The notes under the pieces: model-generated
Databases searched by the model: none
Told to the model about the DNA's origin: nothing
Seen by the model: only the letters and a program-made list of their open reading frames with translations
In this document: piece after piece, positions 22,816-32,860 of the stretch
Position numbering within the stretch: the first letter of the stretch is position 1
Layout: every line of letters starts with the position of its first letter
Assembly: GCF_026151205.1 (NCBI RefSeq)
Contig: NC_087082.1
Coordinates: forward strand, 15,099,365 to 15,163,364
Direction of reading: 5' to 3'
Source of the DNA: Bolinopsis microptera
Lineage: Eukaryota > Ctenophora > Tentaculata > Lobata > Bolinopsidae
DNA length: 64,000 nt
Position numbers and translations under genes: made by a program

Positions 22816-24131
22816 ATCATCTCTTTTTGATTGTAATGTCAGAGTATTTTATAAAGTCGAAATATAAACTGATATCTTCATTAATAAAGAGGAAGTTTCA
22901 ACAATTTCGAAATTTTTCCTTTAAAAACATTTCCTTGTGTTTAGGTAAGCATATCTGTCGATCACTGATTGAATATGCAACTATATAATCTATCAAGTTG
23001 GCACTAAACTCAAATATAATGTCATTTAACTGTCATGTTACTGTTAAAGCAGGAACTAAATCTAATCGAAATAAAGAGAGTGAAGTTCTCACTTTTTGCA
23101 AACTTTGAGCGGACGTTGCGTGCGCATCCAATATCAAATCACCGTAAAATTTTGAATTTTCGTATTTCTTATGTATTTTAATAAGTGTGCAAAGTTTCAG
23201 AATATTTTAGCAAGAACTCGCATCACAACGGGACTCCAAAGCTGATAAAAATCGTGAAAATAACAATTTTCAGTGATTTTAGCAATTTTCTATCAATTTG
23301 GGCGTGTCCCCACGTGTGCAACTTTTCGATTTTCAACTTTAAAACTAGCCTATAACACAATTTACACCTTTAAGAAGCAAAATTGAGCTCCACCACCCAA
23401 GAGATGGCCCAACACCAGAGAATACTAATTCACAACTTTTGTGTTTTTATAAAATTATTCTTCAAAAAAGCACTAACTTCAATAGCAAATATCTTTATGA
23501 AGGAGCAAGGTAGAAACATTTTTCGGTAGATTTTTAGAATGCTTGAACAATTATCTAAGAAGAAAATTTGCTCAGATTTTGAATAAAATTATTCCTTAAT
23601 GGTGTTAAATTGATTTGAAAAGTTGTTATTTTGTCAATAATCAAGATTTAAAAACGCTTAATTTGATGACGTCATCAAGTGGTGACGATGACGTTAAATT
23701 GTTTTTTGATATAATGTAAACTAAAGTGTAAAAGATTATCTTCAAGACCTATGGTTGGAGATGACTGTATCGTTTATACTTTTGAATCTACGGACACTTA
23801 AATGTAGGCTACAATTGACTGCCAAAGCGTCTATACCACTATACTATACTTCACGACAATCTGTTGTAAAACAGGGGTTCCAGGAAACCCACTTCCCGAT
23901 ACTCCTGAAACTTGAAATTTCATTTACACTCGATTTGGTCAACGTCTAGACACCCTGCAAAGTTTCAGATCTTTTACTCATTTTTAACGTGGTTTTTAAG
24001 GCACCTGAATATGGCGATTTTGGGTTTTTTACCTAATTTCGTATAACATGCTGGCGCGTATTTTGCACAAATTTCTTGAAAATCTCCAAATAACTATTTC
24101 TTATTCCTGTCATCTTTAACATCGAATTAGA

Positions 24132-24236
24132 ATGGGGGTAAGCAGTAAGGGGGGTAAATAGTAAAGGGGGTAAATAGTAGAGGGGGTAAATAGTAAAGGT
24201 GGGTAAATAGTAAAGGGGGTAAATAGTATTAGTATT
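24132..24236 (+). repeat. GGGGGTAAATAGTAAA-type minisatellite
   Basis: Five or six irregular units of about 17 bp, GGGGGTAAATAGTA(AA/GA), in the right arm. The left arm has only a short version near 5071-5097, so the expansion followed separation of the arms. Confidence 0.75.
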
Positions 24237-24409
24237 AAGCATTTAGAGTTCTGTAAAACTACAATTGTAACTGCAGTTTTACAGAACTCTAAATGCTTAA
24301 TGAACACTCTTGCAGGTACCACCCGTATTCACACTCAGACCTGAGTTTAGTCATTTTCCGATACGAGATTGGGGACGGGTTCTATAAACAAACAAACAAA
24401 CAAACAAAC
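24237..24409 (+). mobile_element. SINE-like insertion with hairpin head and CAAA tail
   Basis: Flanked by a perfect 16-bp target duplication AAATAGTATTAGTATT (24221-24236, 24410-24425). The 5' end is a hairpin (24237-24298) with a 24-bp perfect stem, starting AAGCATTTAGAGTTCTGT, and a 14-nt loop. The 3' end is a run of CAAA repeats. Length 173 bp, no ORF. Target duplication plus repetitive tail indicates mobilisation by a non-LTR element; no Pol III A/B boxes were identified. A related copy is at about 238-394. Confidence 0.85.
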
Positions 24410-24479
24410 AAATAGTATTAGTATTGTGAATATAAGGGCGACGGTCATGCTTGCCAGCATTGTGATTTGCGATCCAAAT

Positions 24480-25410
24480 ATTTCAGATATGAAAATTTGT
24501 GAACACACATTTGACAGATTGGAAGAAATTTTTGCCCACAAACCAATTAGTCAGTCAATTAATGATGGTATGAAACCAAATTGGCCAATTGGGGTACTGG
24601 TATTCAAAATCTCGAACAAAATTGGAAAATCATACTGTCCCATACTCTGTCCCATTTTCAGTTTTTGAAGCTGAAATTTCCAGGGCCGAAATTTTACAGT
24701 TTTGAACGAATTTTTGACCCGCAACCAATTAGTCAGTCAACTATAAATGGCAAATTACACGATCGGGGTGCTGGAAGTTTGATTTGGGTCGGAAGAAGCT
24801 CACAGCAGAAATCTTAACAAAACGAAATGTTGTATTTTCATTGACATACGTTGCATGCCACTTTTCGCGCGCGATACGAAACATGTATCAATATTTTCAA
24901 AACTCTGTCCCATTTACAGATATGAAAATTCGTGAGCACACATTTGACAGATTGTCCCATTTTCGGTTTTTGAAGCTGAAATTTCCAGGGCCGAAATTTT
25001 ACAGTTTTGACCGAATTTCTGACCCGCAACCAATTATTCAGTCAACTATAGATGGCAAATTACACGATTGGGGTGCTGGAAGTTTGATTTGGGTCGGAGG
25101 AAGCTCACAGCAGAAATCTTAACAAAACGAAATGTTGTATTAACAAAACTCTGTCCCATTTTCAGATATGAAAATTTGTGAACACACATTTGACAGATTG
25201 GAAGAAATTTTTGCCCACAAACCAATTAGTCAGTCAAATAATGATGGTATGAAACCAAATTGGGGTACTGGTAGTCAAAATCTCGTACAAAATTGGAAAA
25301 TCATACTGTCCCATACTCTGTTCCATTTTCAGTTTTTGAAACCGAAATTTCCAGGGCCGAAATTTGCAAGTTTGATTTGGGTCGGAGGAAGCTCACAGCA
25401 GAATATCTAA
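24480..25410 (+). repeat. Tandem array of a dispersed repeat (units of roughly 200-350 bp)
   Basis: Blocks recur in order: GATATGAAAATTTGTGAACA (24486, about 24920 and 25166), TTTCCAGGGCCGAAATTT (three times), and GATTTGGGTCGGA followed by AGCTCACAGCAGAAT (three times). Related sequence appears in inverted orientation at 29440-29830 and 31380-31900. Open frames across it are not conserved between units and are not genes. Confidence 0.7.
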
Positions 25411-25414
25411 TCCC

Positions 25415-25814
25415 GGCACTTTCCAACTATTCTCACTCAAATACCCGGACGAATCTATAACAATTGAAACACTGATATAAAACTGTAAGATATCAATCTG
25501 GTTCTCCCTGACAACACGTCTATAATAAATAAGTTAATTAAAAGTTGACATTTATAAAAACCCTGGCCAATAAAATCAGCAGTCGATAAATTAAACTTAA
25601 TGTTGTTTTAGTGAAAATTCGCCATTCAGTTAAACAGAGCTCGAGAAAGTTCTTACTTTTAGGCAAAATCCACCGTGCTGTTTGCCCATAAAACGTAAGC
25701 CAAAATAAAATTTACCACCAAATCTTCATAACCAACATATTGAAGAAAAGTAGTAAATGAAAGTAGGAAAAATGAAAGTTAAAATATCGGAATTAAAAGA
25801 AGATGATCCTCAAC
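25415..25814. other. Spacer downstream of orphan exons; nothing recognised
   Basis: AT-rich, no coding signature. It would contain the 3'UTR of the minus-strand gene ending at 25815. Confidence 0.3.
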
Positions 25815-26190
25815 TCAGTCTTCACGATCAGCTTGATCTTTCTTTGCGTTCTTCTGATAGAATAGTTTCCGTCGCTCTTTGGCTTTCTCTCCTTTCTTCA
25901 CGTTAATCTTAGCTTGCTCTGAGAGGAAACATTGTTATTGTATTTAATCAACTGTCCCCAGGAGTGATAGAGTGTTTGCTCATGCAAATCCTTGCCCTGA
26001 TTAACGTTGTACAGTAGGTTCTAGATGAACATAATTTGAGTGTATCGTTAGCAATAACAGACGTATTATAATTTATATTCCACACCAAGCGGAGATAAAT
26101 CTAAAATGTAAAAGCTCAGTCTGTGTTAAATTAATCTTACCAGCAAGATATTTGACTTTCTCCTCCCCTGAGTCAGCAGGGTTCACATCA
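25815..26190 (-). CDS. 3' exons of an unidentified gene (Lys-rich C-terminus)
   Basis: The terminal exon 25918-25815 follows a good acceptor (TTTCCTCTCAG) and encodes a highly basic tail (EQAKINVKKGEKAKERRK, then FYQKNAKKDQADRED) ending at TGA. An upstream segment ends at a GTAAGA donor after 26141 and encodes SGEEKVKYLA in the matching phase. Its 5' limit is unclear, about 26190. No family recognised. Upstream exons were not found, so this may be the 3' end of a gene with distant exons or a remnant. Confidence 0.5.
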
Positions 26191-26381
26191 TCCCCTGACT
26201 TGAGTTCAAGAGGTTCACATCATCGCACGCGAATTCCAAACAGCGGTGGTGTCAAGGCTTACTTAAACGATAAGCAAACCTTACGAGAGCAAGTTCACAT
26301 CAGGCAATATATAAAGAATAACTATTATCAGGACTGCATAAATCATTTCTATCATCAACATCCTTCATGAAACAAACTACA

Positions 26382-26555
26382 CTATGGTCTCAGAGAAAAA
26401 CGAAACGGATGAACTCAGCCTACCCTGCGACCCTATCTGCAAACCTATCTCACCTCTCGACAAGTGGACTCAAGCTGGTGAGATAGGTTGCAGATAGGGT
26501 CGGCAGGGGTAAGTAGGGACTGAGTTCATAGTTTCGTTTTCTCTGAGACCCATAG
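26382..26555. mobile_element. 174-bp hairpin MITE
   Basis: Near-perfect inverted arms of about 75 bp, beginning CTATGGTCTCAGAGAAAAAC and ending in the complement with CCCATAG; central loop near AAGTGGACTC. The palindromic CTATGG/CCATAG ends hide the exact target duplication. Confidence 0.8.
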
Positions 26556-27167
26556 CTCATCGTCTCCAGAGCCACCACGCTTCTGCGTTTTCTGAACAAG
26601 AGGCATGCTGGTACTTATCATGCGCTGCTCATGACCTGTAGCATCTTCCTGATGCGGAGGTCTTTGCTAAACTCCTCTGCTAATGCTCCTCGTTGTCGCT
26701 CCAAATGTAAACAACTGTTCCGTTGTTATGAATGTCCACCGAGAATCTACAGTCCGCGATGGGATCCTACATTCTACTACAAAAGAAGAGAAAAACCAAT
26801 GCTTTGTCCTGAGCACAACTCCGAGACTCATTCCCACCAATCCTCAAGACACGATAGATAGAGACAATTGGAATAGTTGTTGTTGTTGACCGATGGCAAT
26901 TATTAATACTTCACCAAAAATCGAACGACTCTTATACCCCATTTTAATCTTAATCATTTATTTCATTGCGCAATAAATATTTATTCGTAACTAAATATAT
27001 CAAGAGACCACATTGAATCGAATCAATAGTTTGATCAGTATTTACTACGATACAAATTAATTATGCAAGTTAGTTCGTAACTAATTGCATCCAAGATACC
27101 ATAATACATTAAATGATCTGGTAACCATTGAACTATTCCACAAACACTGTTGCTTGATTCAGGGATA
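26556..27167. other. Spacer; possible decayed coding near 26631-26889
   Basis: Overlapping plus-strand frames (76 and 68 codons) near 26631-26889 lie in a locally less AT-rich stretch, one with a Cys cluster (CRSKCKQLFRCYEC). No splice context or homology was recognised, so no gene is called. Confidence 0.25.
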
Positions 27168-28018
27168 TCTGTTATTATACAATAGACCCAGTTTTTTGGG
27201 TTTTCCAAATTAGTTTCTGATCTATTCTGATTTGCGACCAAATGTTATTGCACTGTTCTGGATAAACGACGTTTCAAAGTAACAACTCTTATTCATGCTG
27301 ACAAAATTGCGGTAAATATGTGAGAAACCTGTCTCAACAAAAATTTATTATCAAAAATGGCCTAAAACGACAACAAATTGTTCAAAATTATCGACTAAAA
27401 TTAGAATCAAAATCTATATATCTACACCACTACTCGATTCTGCTATTCAATAAACTTAAAAACATCACTAACAGAGTACGTGATTGTGATCGTGTGCTGG
27501 AATGACATGTACAGTGATTAAAGATGATACGATGTAAGTGATAACAGAGATTGTGAAAAAACATTAATACTTATACTGCTAGAAAACTGAAAACTGTATG
27601 CAATAAATAAAAAGGGAATTAAACTAAAATATCTAAAATTCTTCAGTACTAGCTATGATAAAAAACGTTTGTAATAGTATCCAGTTCTTCTATCTTGTTA
27701 ATTGTAGGGTTCAAATTAATAATAACATCGCTTCACAATCTTTCTTCTGACAGTATTGGGCTTCAATTCTTACAATTTCTATTCAAACTGGGATTTAACC
27801 CTCATGACCGCTTGAAATAATGTGTGGAAAAGTTGAGCTAACATAGGAAGGGGTTAGCCCAGGGTTGGTAGCGTAACGTTAAAGTGTTCTCCTGTTTATT
27901 ATACAATAGACAGTTTTGGGTTTCTCCAAATAGTTTTGATTATTCTGATTTGCGACAAATGATATTGCACTGTTAGGAATTAAACGACGTTTCAAAGTAA
28001 CAACTTCAATTCATGCTC
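27168..28018 (+). repeat. ~125-bp direct repeat pair, 725 bp apart
   Basis: 27168-27298 and 27894-28018 share TATTATACAATAGAC, ATTCTGATTTGCGAC, ATTGCACTGTT and AAACGACGTTTCAAAGTAAC in the same order with small indels. The region between is AT-rich without an ORF. They could be short terminal direct repeats of a decayed element or a simple duplication. Confidence 0.6.
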
Positions 28019-28094
28019 CAACTTATTTGTTATATAGTAGTGTTATTATACAGTAATATGATCGGTAGCGGTGATCGCGGACAACTGTATATCC

Positions 28095-28165
28095 CCCCTC
28101 TCCGCGGACTGTGGTTCCGCAGAGACCGAGGTCTCCGCAGACAGTGGTCCGCGGACAGTGTTCTG
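28095..28165. repeat. GC-rich imperfect hairpin
   Basis: CTCCGCGGAC near 28099 pairs with GTCCGCGGA near 28148; inner arms TTCCGCAGAGACC and GGTCTCCGCAGA pair with two mismatches. An isolated GC-rich island in AT-rich DNA, probably a MITE remnant. Confidence 0.55.
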
Positions 28166-28816
28166 GGCTATCTCGATACTGCGAATATAGGTAACATCTA
28201 AACAGGTGGCATTTCACCAAGCACACTATTTCCCCTCCAAATACGAAAAAGTCTTTACAAATTGTAACACAAAATAAGTGTTTTACTATTTACTAATTAT
28301 TTACTAATTTACTAATTACTATTTACTAATTACTAATTCACCGTGCAGGTAAGCAGAGTGTGTGGTGGTGGCGTGGTACTACGACCTGGGACAAGTTTGC
28401 GAGGATATCGAGTACATGGACCGGATCTCAACCTCACAGTGCTACTGGAAACTCGCTGGAAGTTCATATCCCCAATCGTTTGTTTGTGAGTGTTTGAAGT
28501 GGAAATTTGGAAAAAATTTACTTGAGTAAATTGGGCATTCTTCTGTGTCCTGGCATGTGTGTGAAGTTCGAATAAATCTTGAAATGTCATCGAATCAAAT
28601 CGACACATTGCACCAAATAATATCAACATTCAACACCTACATTAATTGTAAGATAACTCAATCGGTTATCTGATTGTCTTACAACGATTCACTGCATTTC
28701 ATTCTGATTATGAGACATTAAATAAGATCGGACGCTTGGTCTTAAGAGTTACTGACAAAATTGATATTGTCCATTGATACCAAAACGATTATGTGAACAT
28801 CTAAGTTGGGTCCGTT

Positions 28817-29081
28817 TCAGACAGTAATCTGATCAGCGAGTCTAGTTAAAGCAGTGTATGAACCAGCAGGAGTACACATATACACAGGTTGCGATCCCTT
28901 GACCCTGATGGGAGCAAAGAATGGAACGGGATGTTCCTTTCCCCTGGTGGGCCAGATCATTGGGTGCCAGTGAAGGTTATGGGGCCCTGTTCTTCCTATG
29001 GCAATCTTGGTTCCACCCCCTCCATGGCATTTCCTGAGAGTAACGAATCCTCCATTTTCTAGTAAGGGCACTGTACGAACT
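28817..29081 (-). CDS. Orphan terminal exon, unidentified protein
   Basis: It follows a strong acceptor (CTGCAACTTCCTCCCTCAG) and encodes about 87 residues beginning VRTVPLLENGGFVTLRK and ending LTRLADQITV before TGA at 28817. Composition is clearly less AT-rich than the surroundings, and the frame is open with protein-like content (HNLHWHPMIWP, GSQPVYMCTPAGSY). I do not recognise the family. Upstream exons were not located. Confidence 0.5.
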
Positions 29082-29439
29082 CTGAGGGAGGAAGTTGCAG
29101 CCTTAGATTTTAGATTTTATTAAAAACATTATATTTCTGTGTTAAACTTAAACAATTAACCAATTTTGTGATGAGGACTAGAAGTGGTAGGTTTCTTTTT
29201 TTGATTTAAATTTGATTAACGTGCTGCTTATTCAACTGATTTATAAACTCATATAGGTATACAGATACATAGTACATAGTATTAGTTTATTATTAGGACC
29301 GACCGACAACGATCAATTTTATCAGTTAGTGTAACTATTTTACGTATTTAATATATTGTGCGTTGGAACGGTTTCATTTCGTTTTGAATTTAGTTGTGCT
29401 TAATGTTACATCATGGATAATTAAAACTGGAAAATGGGA

Positions 29440-29830
29440 CAGAATAATCGGACAAAAACGGATTTTGCAATTTTCTTCGAGATTCTTTGACTTCCAGTAC
29501 TCAATTTTGGTTTCATACTATATCCAATTTAAATGACTAATTGGTTTTTGGGCCAAAAAAATTCATCCAATCTGTGTGAAATTATGTGTTCAAAAATTTC
29601 CATATTTGAAAAGGGACAGAATTTGGAAAATACACATTTTAGTTTGTTAACCTTTCTGCTGTGAGCTTCCTCCGACCGAATCAAACTTCAGCACCTCAAT
29701 CGTGTCATATGCCATCTAAGTTGACTGATTATTGGTTGCAGGAGAGGCATTCGGTTTAAAACTGTAAAAATGTTGGTCCTGAAATTTAATCTTCAAAAAA
29801 CTGAAAAGGGACAAAAAATGGGACCTATTT
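29440..29830 (-). repeat. Dispersed repeat, inverted relative to 24480-25410
   Basis: Contains the complements of landmarks in the 24.5-25.4 kb array (GCTGTGAGCTTCCTCCGACC, CTAATTGGTTTTTGGGCC, GGGACAGAAT). A third diverged copy lies around 31380-31900. Repeats in both orientations suggest ends of a larger decayed element or independent copies. Confidence 0.6.
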
Positions 29831-29995
29831 GGTAGATCCATTGGCACTACACACAACACAGGAGGATTATAGTGCAAAGAAACTGCTGCTCACTGCTGCT
29901 CCACTGCTGCTTGTGCTAACTGCTGCTTGTCGCGCGCGCGCCCATAGCACAGTGACTTGGACTTTAGCATTTAGGGGTGTGCACAATAATAATAA

Positions 29996-30618
29996 ATTTA
30001 CCTTTTGTCCTACCTTTTTGGAAAGATTCAGTGAGTTTCGCATAGGTGCCATATTTGATGGTGCGCGGGCTTTTGTTGACCATTGTTAAACTTAATGATC
30101 TGACCCGGCGCGCGCTACTTCGTAGCTCTTGCTAGGCAGTGCGCCATCGCAATAAGCGCGCGCGCTGACCTTGAATGGTGTTTTTAGCTTTTATTTCGGC
30201 CAGCACATTATTTTGGAACAATTGTAAAAGTTCTATACTTCCCATATAACATTTTGTTGAATTTGGTCCGCTTACGTAAACACTTATGTTCTACTGAACC
30301 TAATTTAGTTTTGAGCGATTTCGATGCTCGAATTTGAGTATCAAACGAATTTATACCAATTTCGTCTTTTAGACCTCTTAATCAGCCCAATCTCTCCACT
30401 AAATATAGGTTGGTAGTTAAGTATGATTGGAAGTTTTCTGAAATTTTCAGCAATGCTTCATGTTCAGGAACCGACGATATGACAACATAATACGACTAAA
30501 ATCAACGAATTCGTCAAATTACGCGACTTTTACACCTAATTTTGGCTCAAAGCCGCGCACCATCAAAATATGGCACCTAGGCGAAACTCACTGATAATTC
30601 CAAAAAAGGTATGATAAA
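29996..30618. mobile_element. ~620-bp element with ~75-bp imperfect TIRs
   Basis: 29996-30072 (CAGTGAGTTTCGCATAGGTG, GCCATATTTGATGGTGCGCG) is the reverse complement of 30548-30618. The interior shows no coding. Confidence 0.6.
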
Positions 30619-31506
30619 TCTGGTATTGTTAAAATTCTCTCAGTCTCTAGAAAAAACGATGGTACAAAAATTTGAAAATCCGAGCAAGATTATTTTATCG
30701 TGCAACCGCCTACTCTGCCTTTCGAGAAGAAAGCGGCGCGCGTACATCGAAGAAATTTAGAAGAGTAACCACCCGTCAAGGCTTTTTTGAAGCAAAAAAA
30801 GTAACTGTAAAGATGCGTAATTTGACAAATTCGACCATTTTAGTCGTATTATGTATTATTCGGATTTATCTTCGTTCCTTAAAATGAGATCATTCTGGAA
30901 AGTGCGACGCCTTCCAATAGGGCTTTCACAAACTGTCCGAAAAATTTGTTGGATATGGAGTTGCTATACTTAAGTGATCAAAATGGGGCAAAATTACGCT
31001 GCTTTTAGCTGAAAATTAATGTCCGAAAAATTTCAAGATATCCAACCATTTAGTAATGGGGGATATGCTATAATTTTTCGGGACACTTTCCTTGTAAGTC
31101 TATGAGTAAGCTTACAAATAGCGCTAAAAACCATTCCCTACAGTTCGGCCGCGCGGCTCACTGTCGATGGCGCACTACCTACAGTTAAGCAGCATTACCG
31201 GGCCTCGCTCGCCTGCATTCCGCAAATCTCTATTACATAATATGTTTTATGAACATGATAGCCTTGAGGGTCCCCAGGTAATTAGCAGCAGTAAGCAGCA
31301 GTGTCTTTGCACTAAAGCCTCCTGTGGACACCAAAACTATCGATCATGATGACCATAGTATTAGTATCTTGCTGTGCCCTACATTGTTCAAAGTTTTTGA
31401 CAGAACTCGGGACATAAAACGCATTTTGCAATTTTCTTCAAGATTTGACTACAGTTACCTCTTAGACTTAATTTGGTTTCATAGTCTTCATTCATTATTC
31501 ATTGAT
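30619..31506. repeat. Repeat-derived spacer, no gene seen
   Basis: 30719-30790 (TTTCGAGAAGAAAGCGGCGC, ATCGAAGAAATTTAG) recurs in inverted orientation at 59000-59065. 31195-31285 looks like a diverged relative of the small MITE at 31507. The ORFs at 30672 and 31167 cross these repeats and are not called. Confidence 0.45.
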
Positions 31507-31615
31507 TTACCTGAGGACCCCAGGCTATTATGTTCCGGGCGGGCTTCAGCCTGTCATTTCGCCGAATCTTTATTATTAAGTTTATGCACAATAATAGCCT
31601 GGGGTCCTCAGGTAA
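31507..31615. mobile_element. 109-bp MITE with 25-bp TIRs
   Basis: Starts TTACCTGAGGACCCCAGGCT and ends with its perfect complement (AGCCTGGGGTCCTCAGGTAA). It interrupts the dispersed repeat spanning 31380-31900. Confidence 0.8.
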
Positions 31616-31994
31616 CAATTAACTAACTTATTGGTTTTATGGCCAAAAGTTCAAAATTGTGTTCAGAAATTAATAATATTTGAAAAATGGGACAGAATAT
31701 GAAAATCAAAGGGGCCATCGCCATCTACTAGGAACGTCCGCCAAAAAATCGCAGATTTTCAGACCCAAGAACCTATCAGTTATAAACTGACTAATTCATT
31801 GGTTGCGGGTGACAAAAATTCAGTCAAAACTGTACATTTTGGTCCTAGAAATTTCATCTTCAAAATCTGAGAATGGGGAGAGAATTAAAAATACAGGTTC
31901 ATTTGTCATACAAAATGAATTTCTAAGAATAAAAACTCAGCCATATACAATATAATCGTACTAAAAGAATTTCATATTCAGCACAATGAAAATG

Positions 31995-32108
31995 TTGTAT
32001 CCACCGCGGTGACCCCCACGGTCGCTTCACTATTAGCGCTTCACTATAGCTCCCCTGTAGCGTCTTCGACAGGGGGGAGCGGCACTTCGTGCGCGGCGGG
32101 TCATACAA
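31995..32108. mobile_element. TTGTAT-ended GC-rich MITE, copy 1
   Basis: 114 bp from TTGTAT to ATACAA. Contains the hairpins GCACTTCGTGCGC and CGTCTTCGACAG, closed by C(TTC)G, and a GGTGACCCCCACGGTCGC block. Related copies: 32712-32860, 45944-45983, 58192-58270 and 59384-59498. Confidence 0.75.
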
Positions 32109-32271
32109 TGTTGACAAAAGAAAATGATGGACCATAGGCAGATAACTGAAATATAGAGTATTCATATTACTTAACAGTTGAATAAAACAGTTCGGTTTCA
32201 TACTTATTTCATATTTACAAAAGACTCGCTTCAGCAGGTTTGAGTTAGCTTTTTGGATCGAACTCTAGGAA

Positions 32272-32591
32272 TTATGGCTCTCCAAGTTCAGTAGTAATCT
32301 TTGAGATTATCTTCATTCGTTCCTGTTGTTGGCTTTTCGCTTTCCATTGCCCTGCGTCCCTGAAAAGATTAAATAATAATCGACTATATTTTTGGGATTA
32401 CTTACAGACGTATCCACACGTCAAGAGAACCAAAATGCAAGCCTAACACCAGATACTTAAAATGAATTTTAAGCTTGTAGTTGTACAAATCACCAACCAA
32501 GTAGGGTTACGGTATTCAATTGAAATAATTTTGTTTGATACCTTCTGTCTTTAGAATTAATTTCTCTTCTCATCGCTCTTCTGATCTCCTT
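32272..32591 (-). CDS. Last two exons of an unidentified, charged protein
   Basis: Exon 32591-32542 follows a TTATTGCAG acceptor and encodes KEIRRAMRREINSKDR. Its GTATCA donor joins in phase to exon 32359-32272 (acceptor AATCTTTTCAG), encoding DAGQWKAKSQQQERM and KIISKITTELGEP before TAA. The continuous highly charged, probably helical C-terminus and matching phase support a real gene. Upstream exons and family are unknown. Confidence 0.5.
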
Positions 32592-32711
32592 CTGCAATAA
32601 AGAAATTGAGAATAATATCGTGACAAGAATAAGGGGCCATCATTATGACGGTCCGCCGAAATCGCAACATTTTCAGACCACCCGGCCCTCCATCCCCCTG
32701 TCCGGGTATGT

Positions 32712-32860
32712 CTTGTCATACGTTGTTATTGTATGACCCGCCGCGCACGAGTGCACGGCTCCCCTTGTATCGTAGAATCTCTACACCATATTAATATAGT
32801 GAACAAACCATATAAAAAGTGAAAAGACCGTGTGGGTCACGACGTGCCCTACAAATAATC
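32712..32860. mobile_element. TTGTAT-ended GC-rich MITE, copy 2 (diverged)
   Basis: Contains GTATGACCCGCCGCGCACGA, CTTGTATCGTAGAATCTCTA and a GTGTGGGTCACGACGTG end, in the same order as the copy at 59384-59498. Hairpin stems are partly decayed. Confidence 0.6.

Larger units (their letters stand above)
22485..24471. repeat. Right arm of the 19.5-kb inverted-repeat structure
   Basis: Reverse complement of the left arm (5019-5440 plus 9591-10926). It begins with the hairpin 22485-22815 and ends at GCTTGCCAGCATTGTGAT around 24452-24471. It is interrupted by a GGGGGTAAATAGTAAA tandem expansion (about 24132-24236) and by a SINE at 24237-24409. Divergence from the left arm is visible but modest, so the arms are older than the Penelope dimer. 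Confidence 0.8.

Noticed and set aside
9591-24471. Polinton/Maverick or other large self-synthesising element
   Set aside because: No polymerase B, integrase, protease or capsid-like frames were found between the arms; the only genes are gene A' exons.
24369-25410. Open frames of 78-112 codons in the 24.4-25.4 kb repeats
   Set aside because: They follow tandem repeat units and change length between units; no conserved protein signal.
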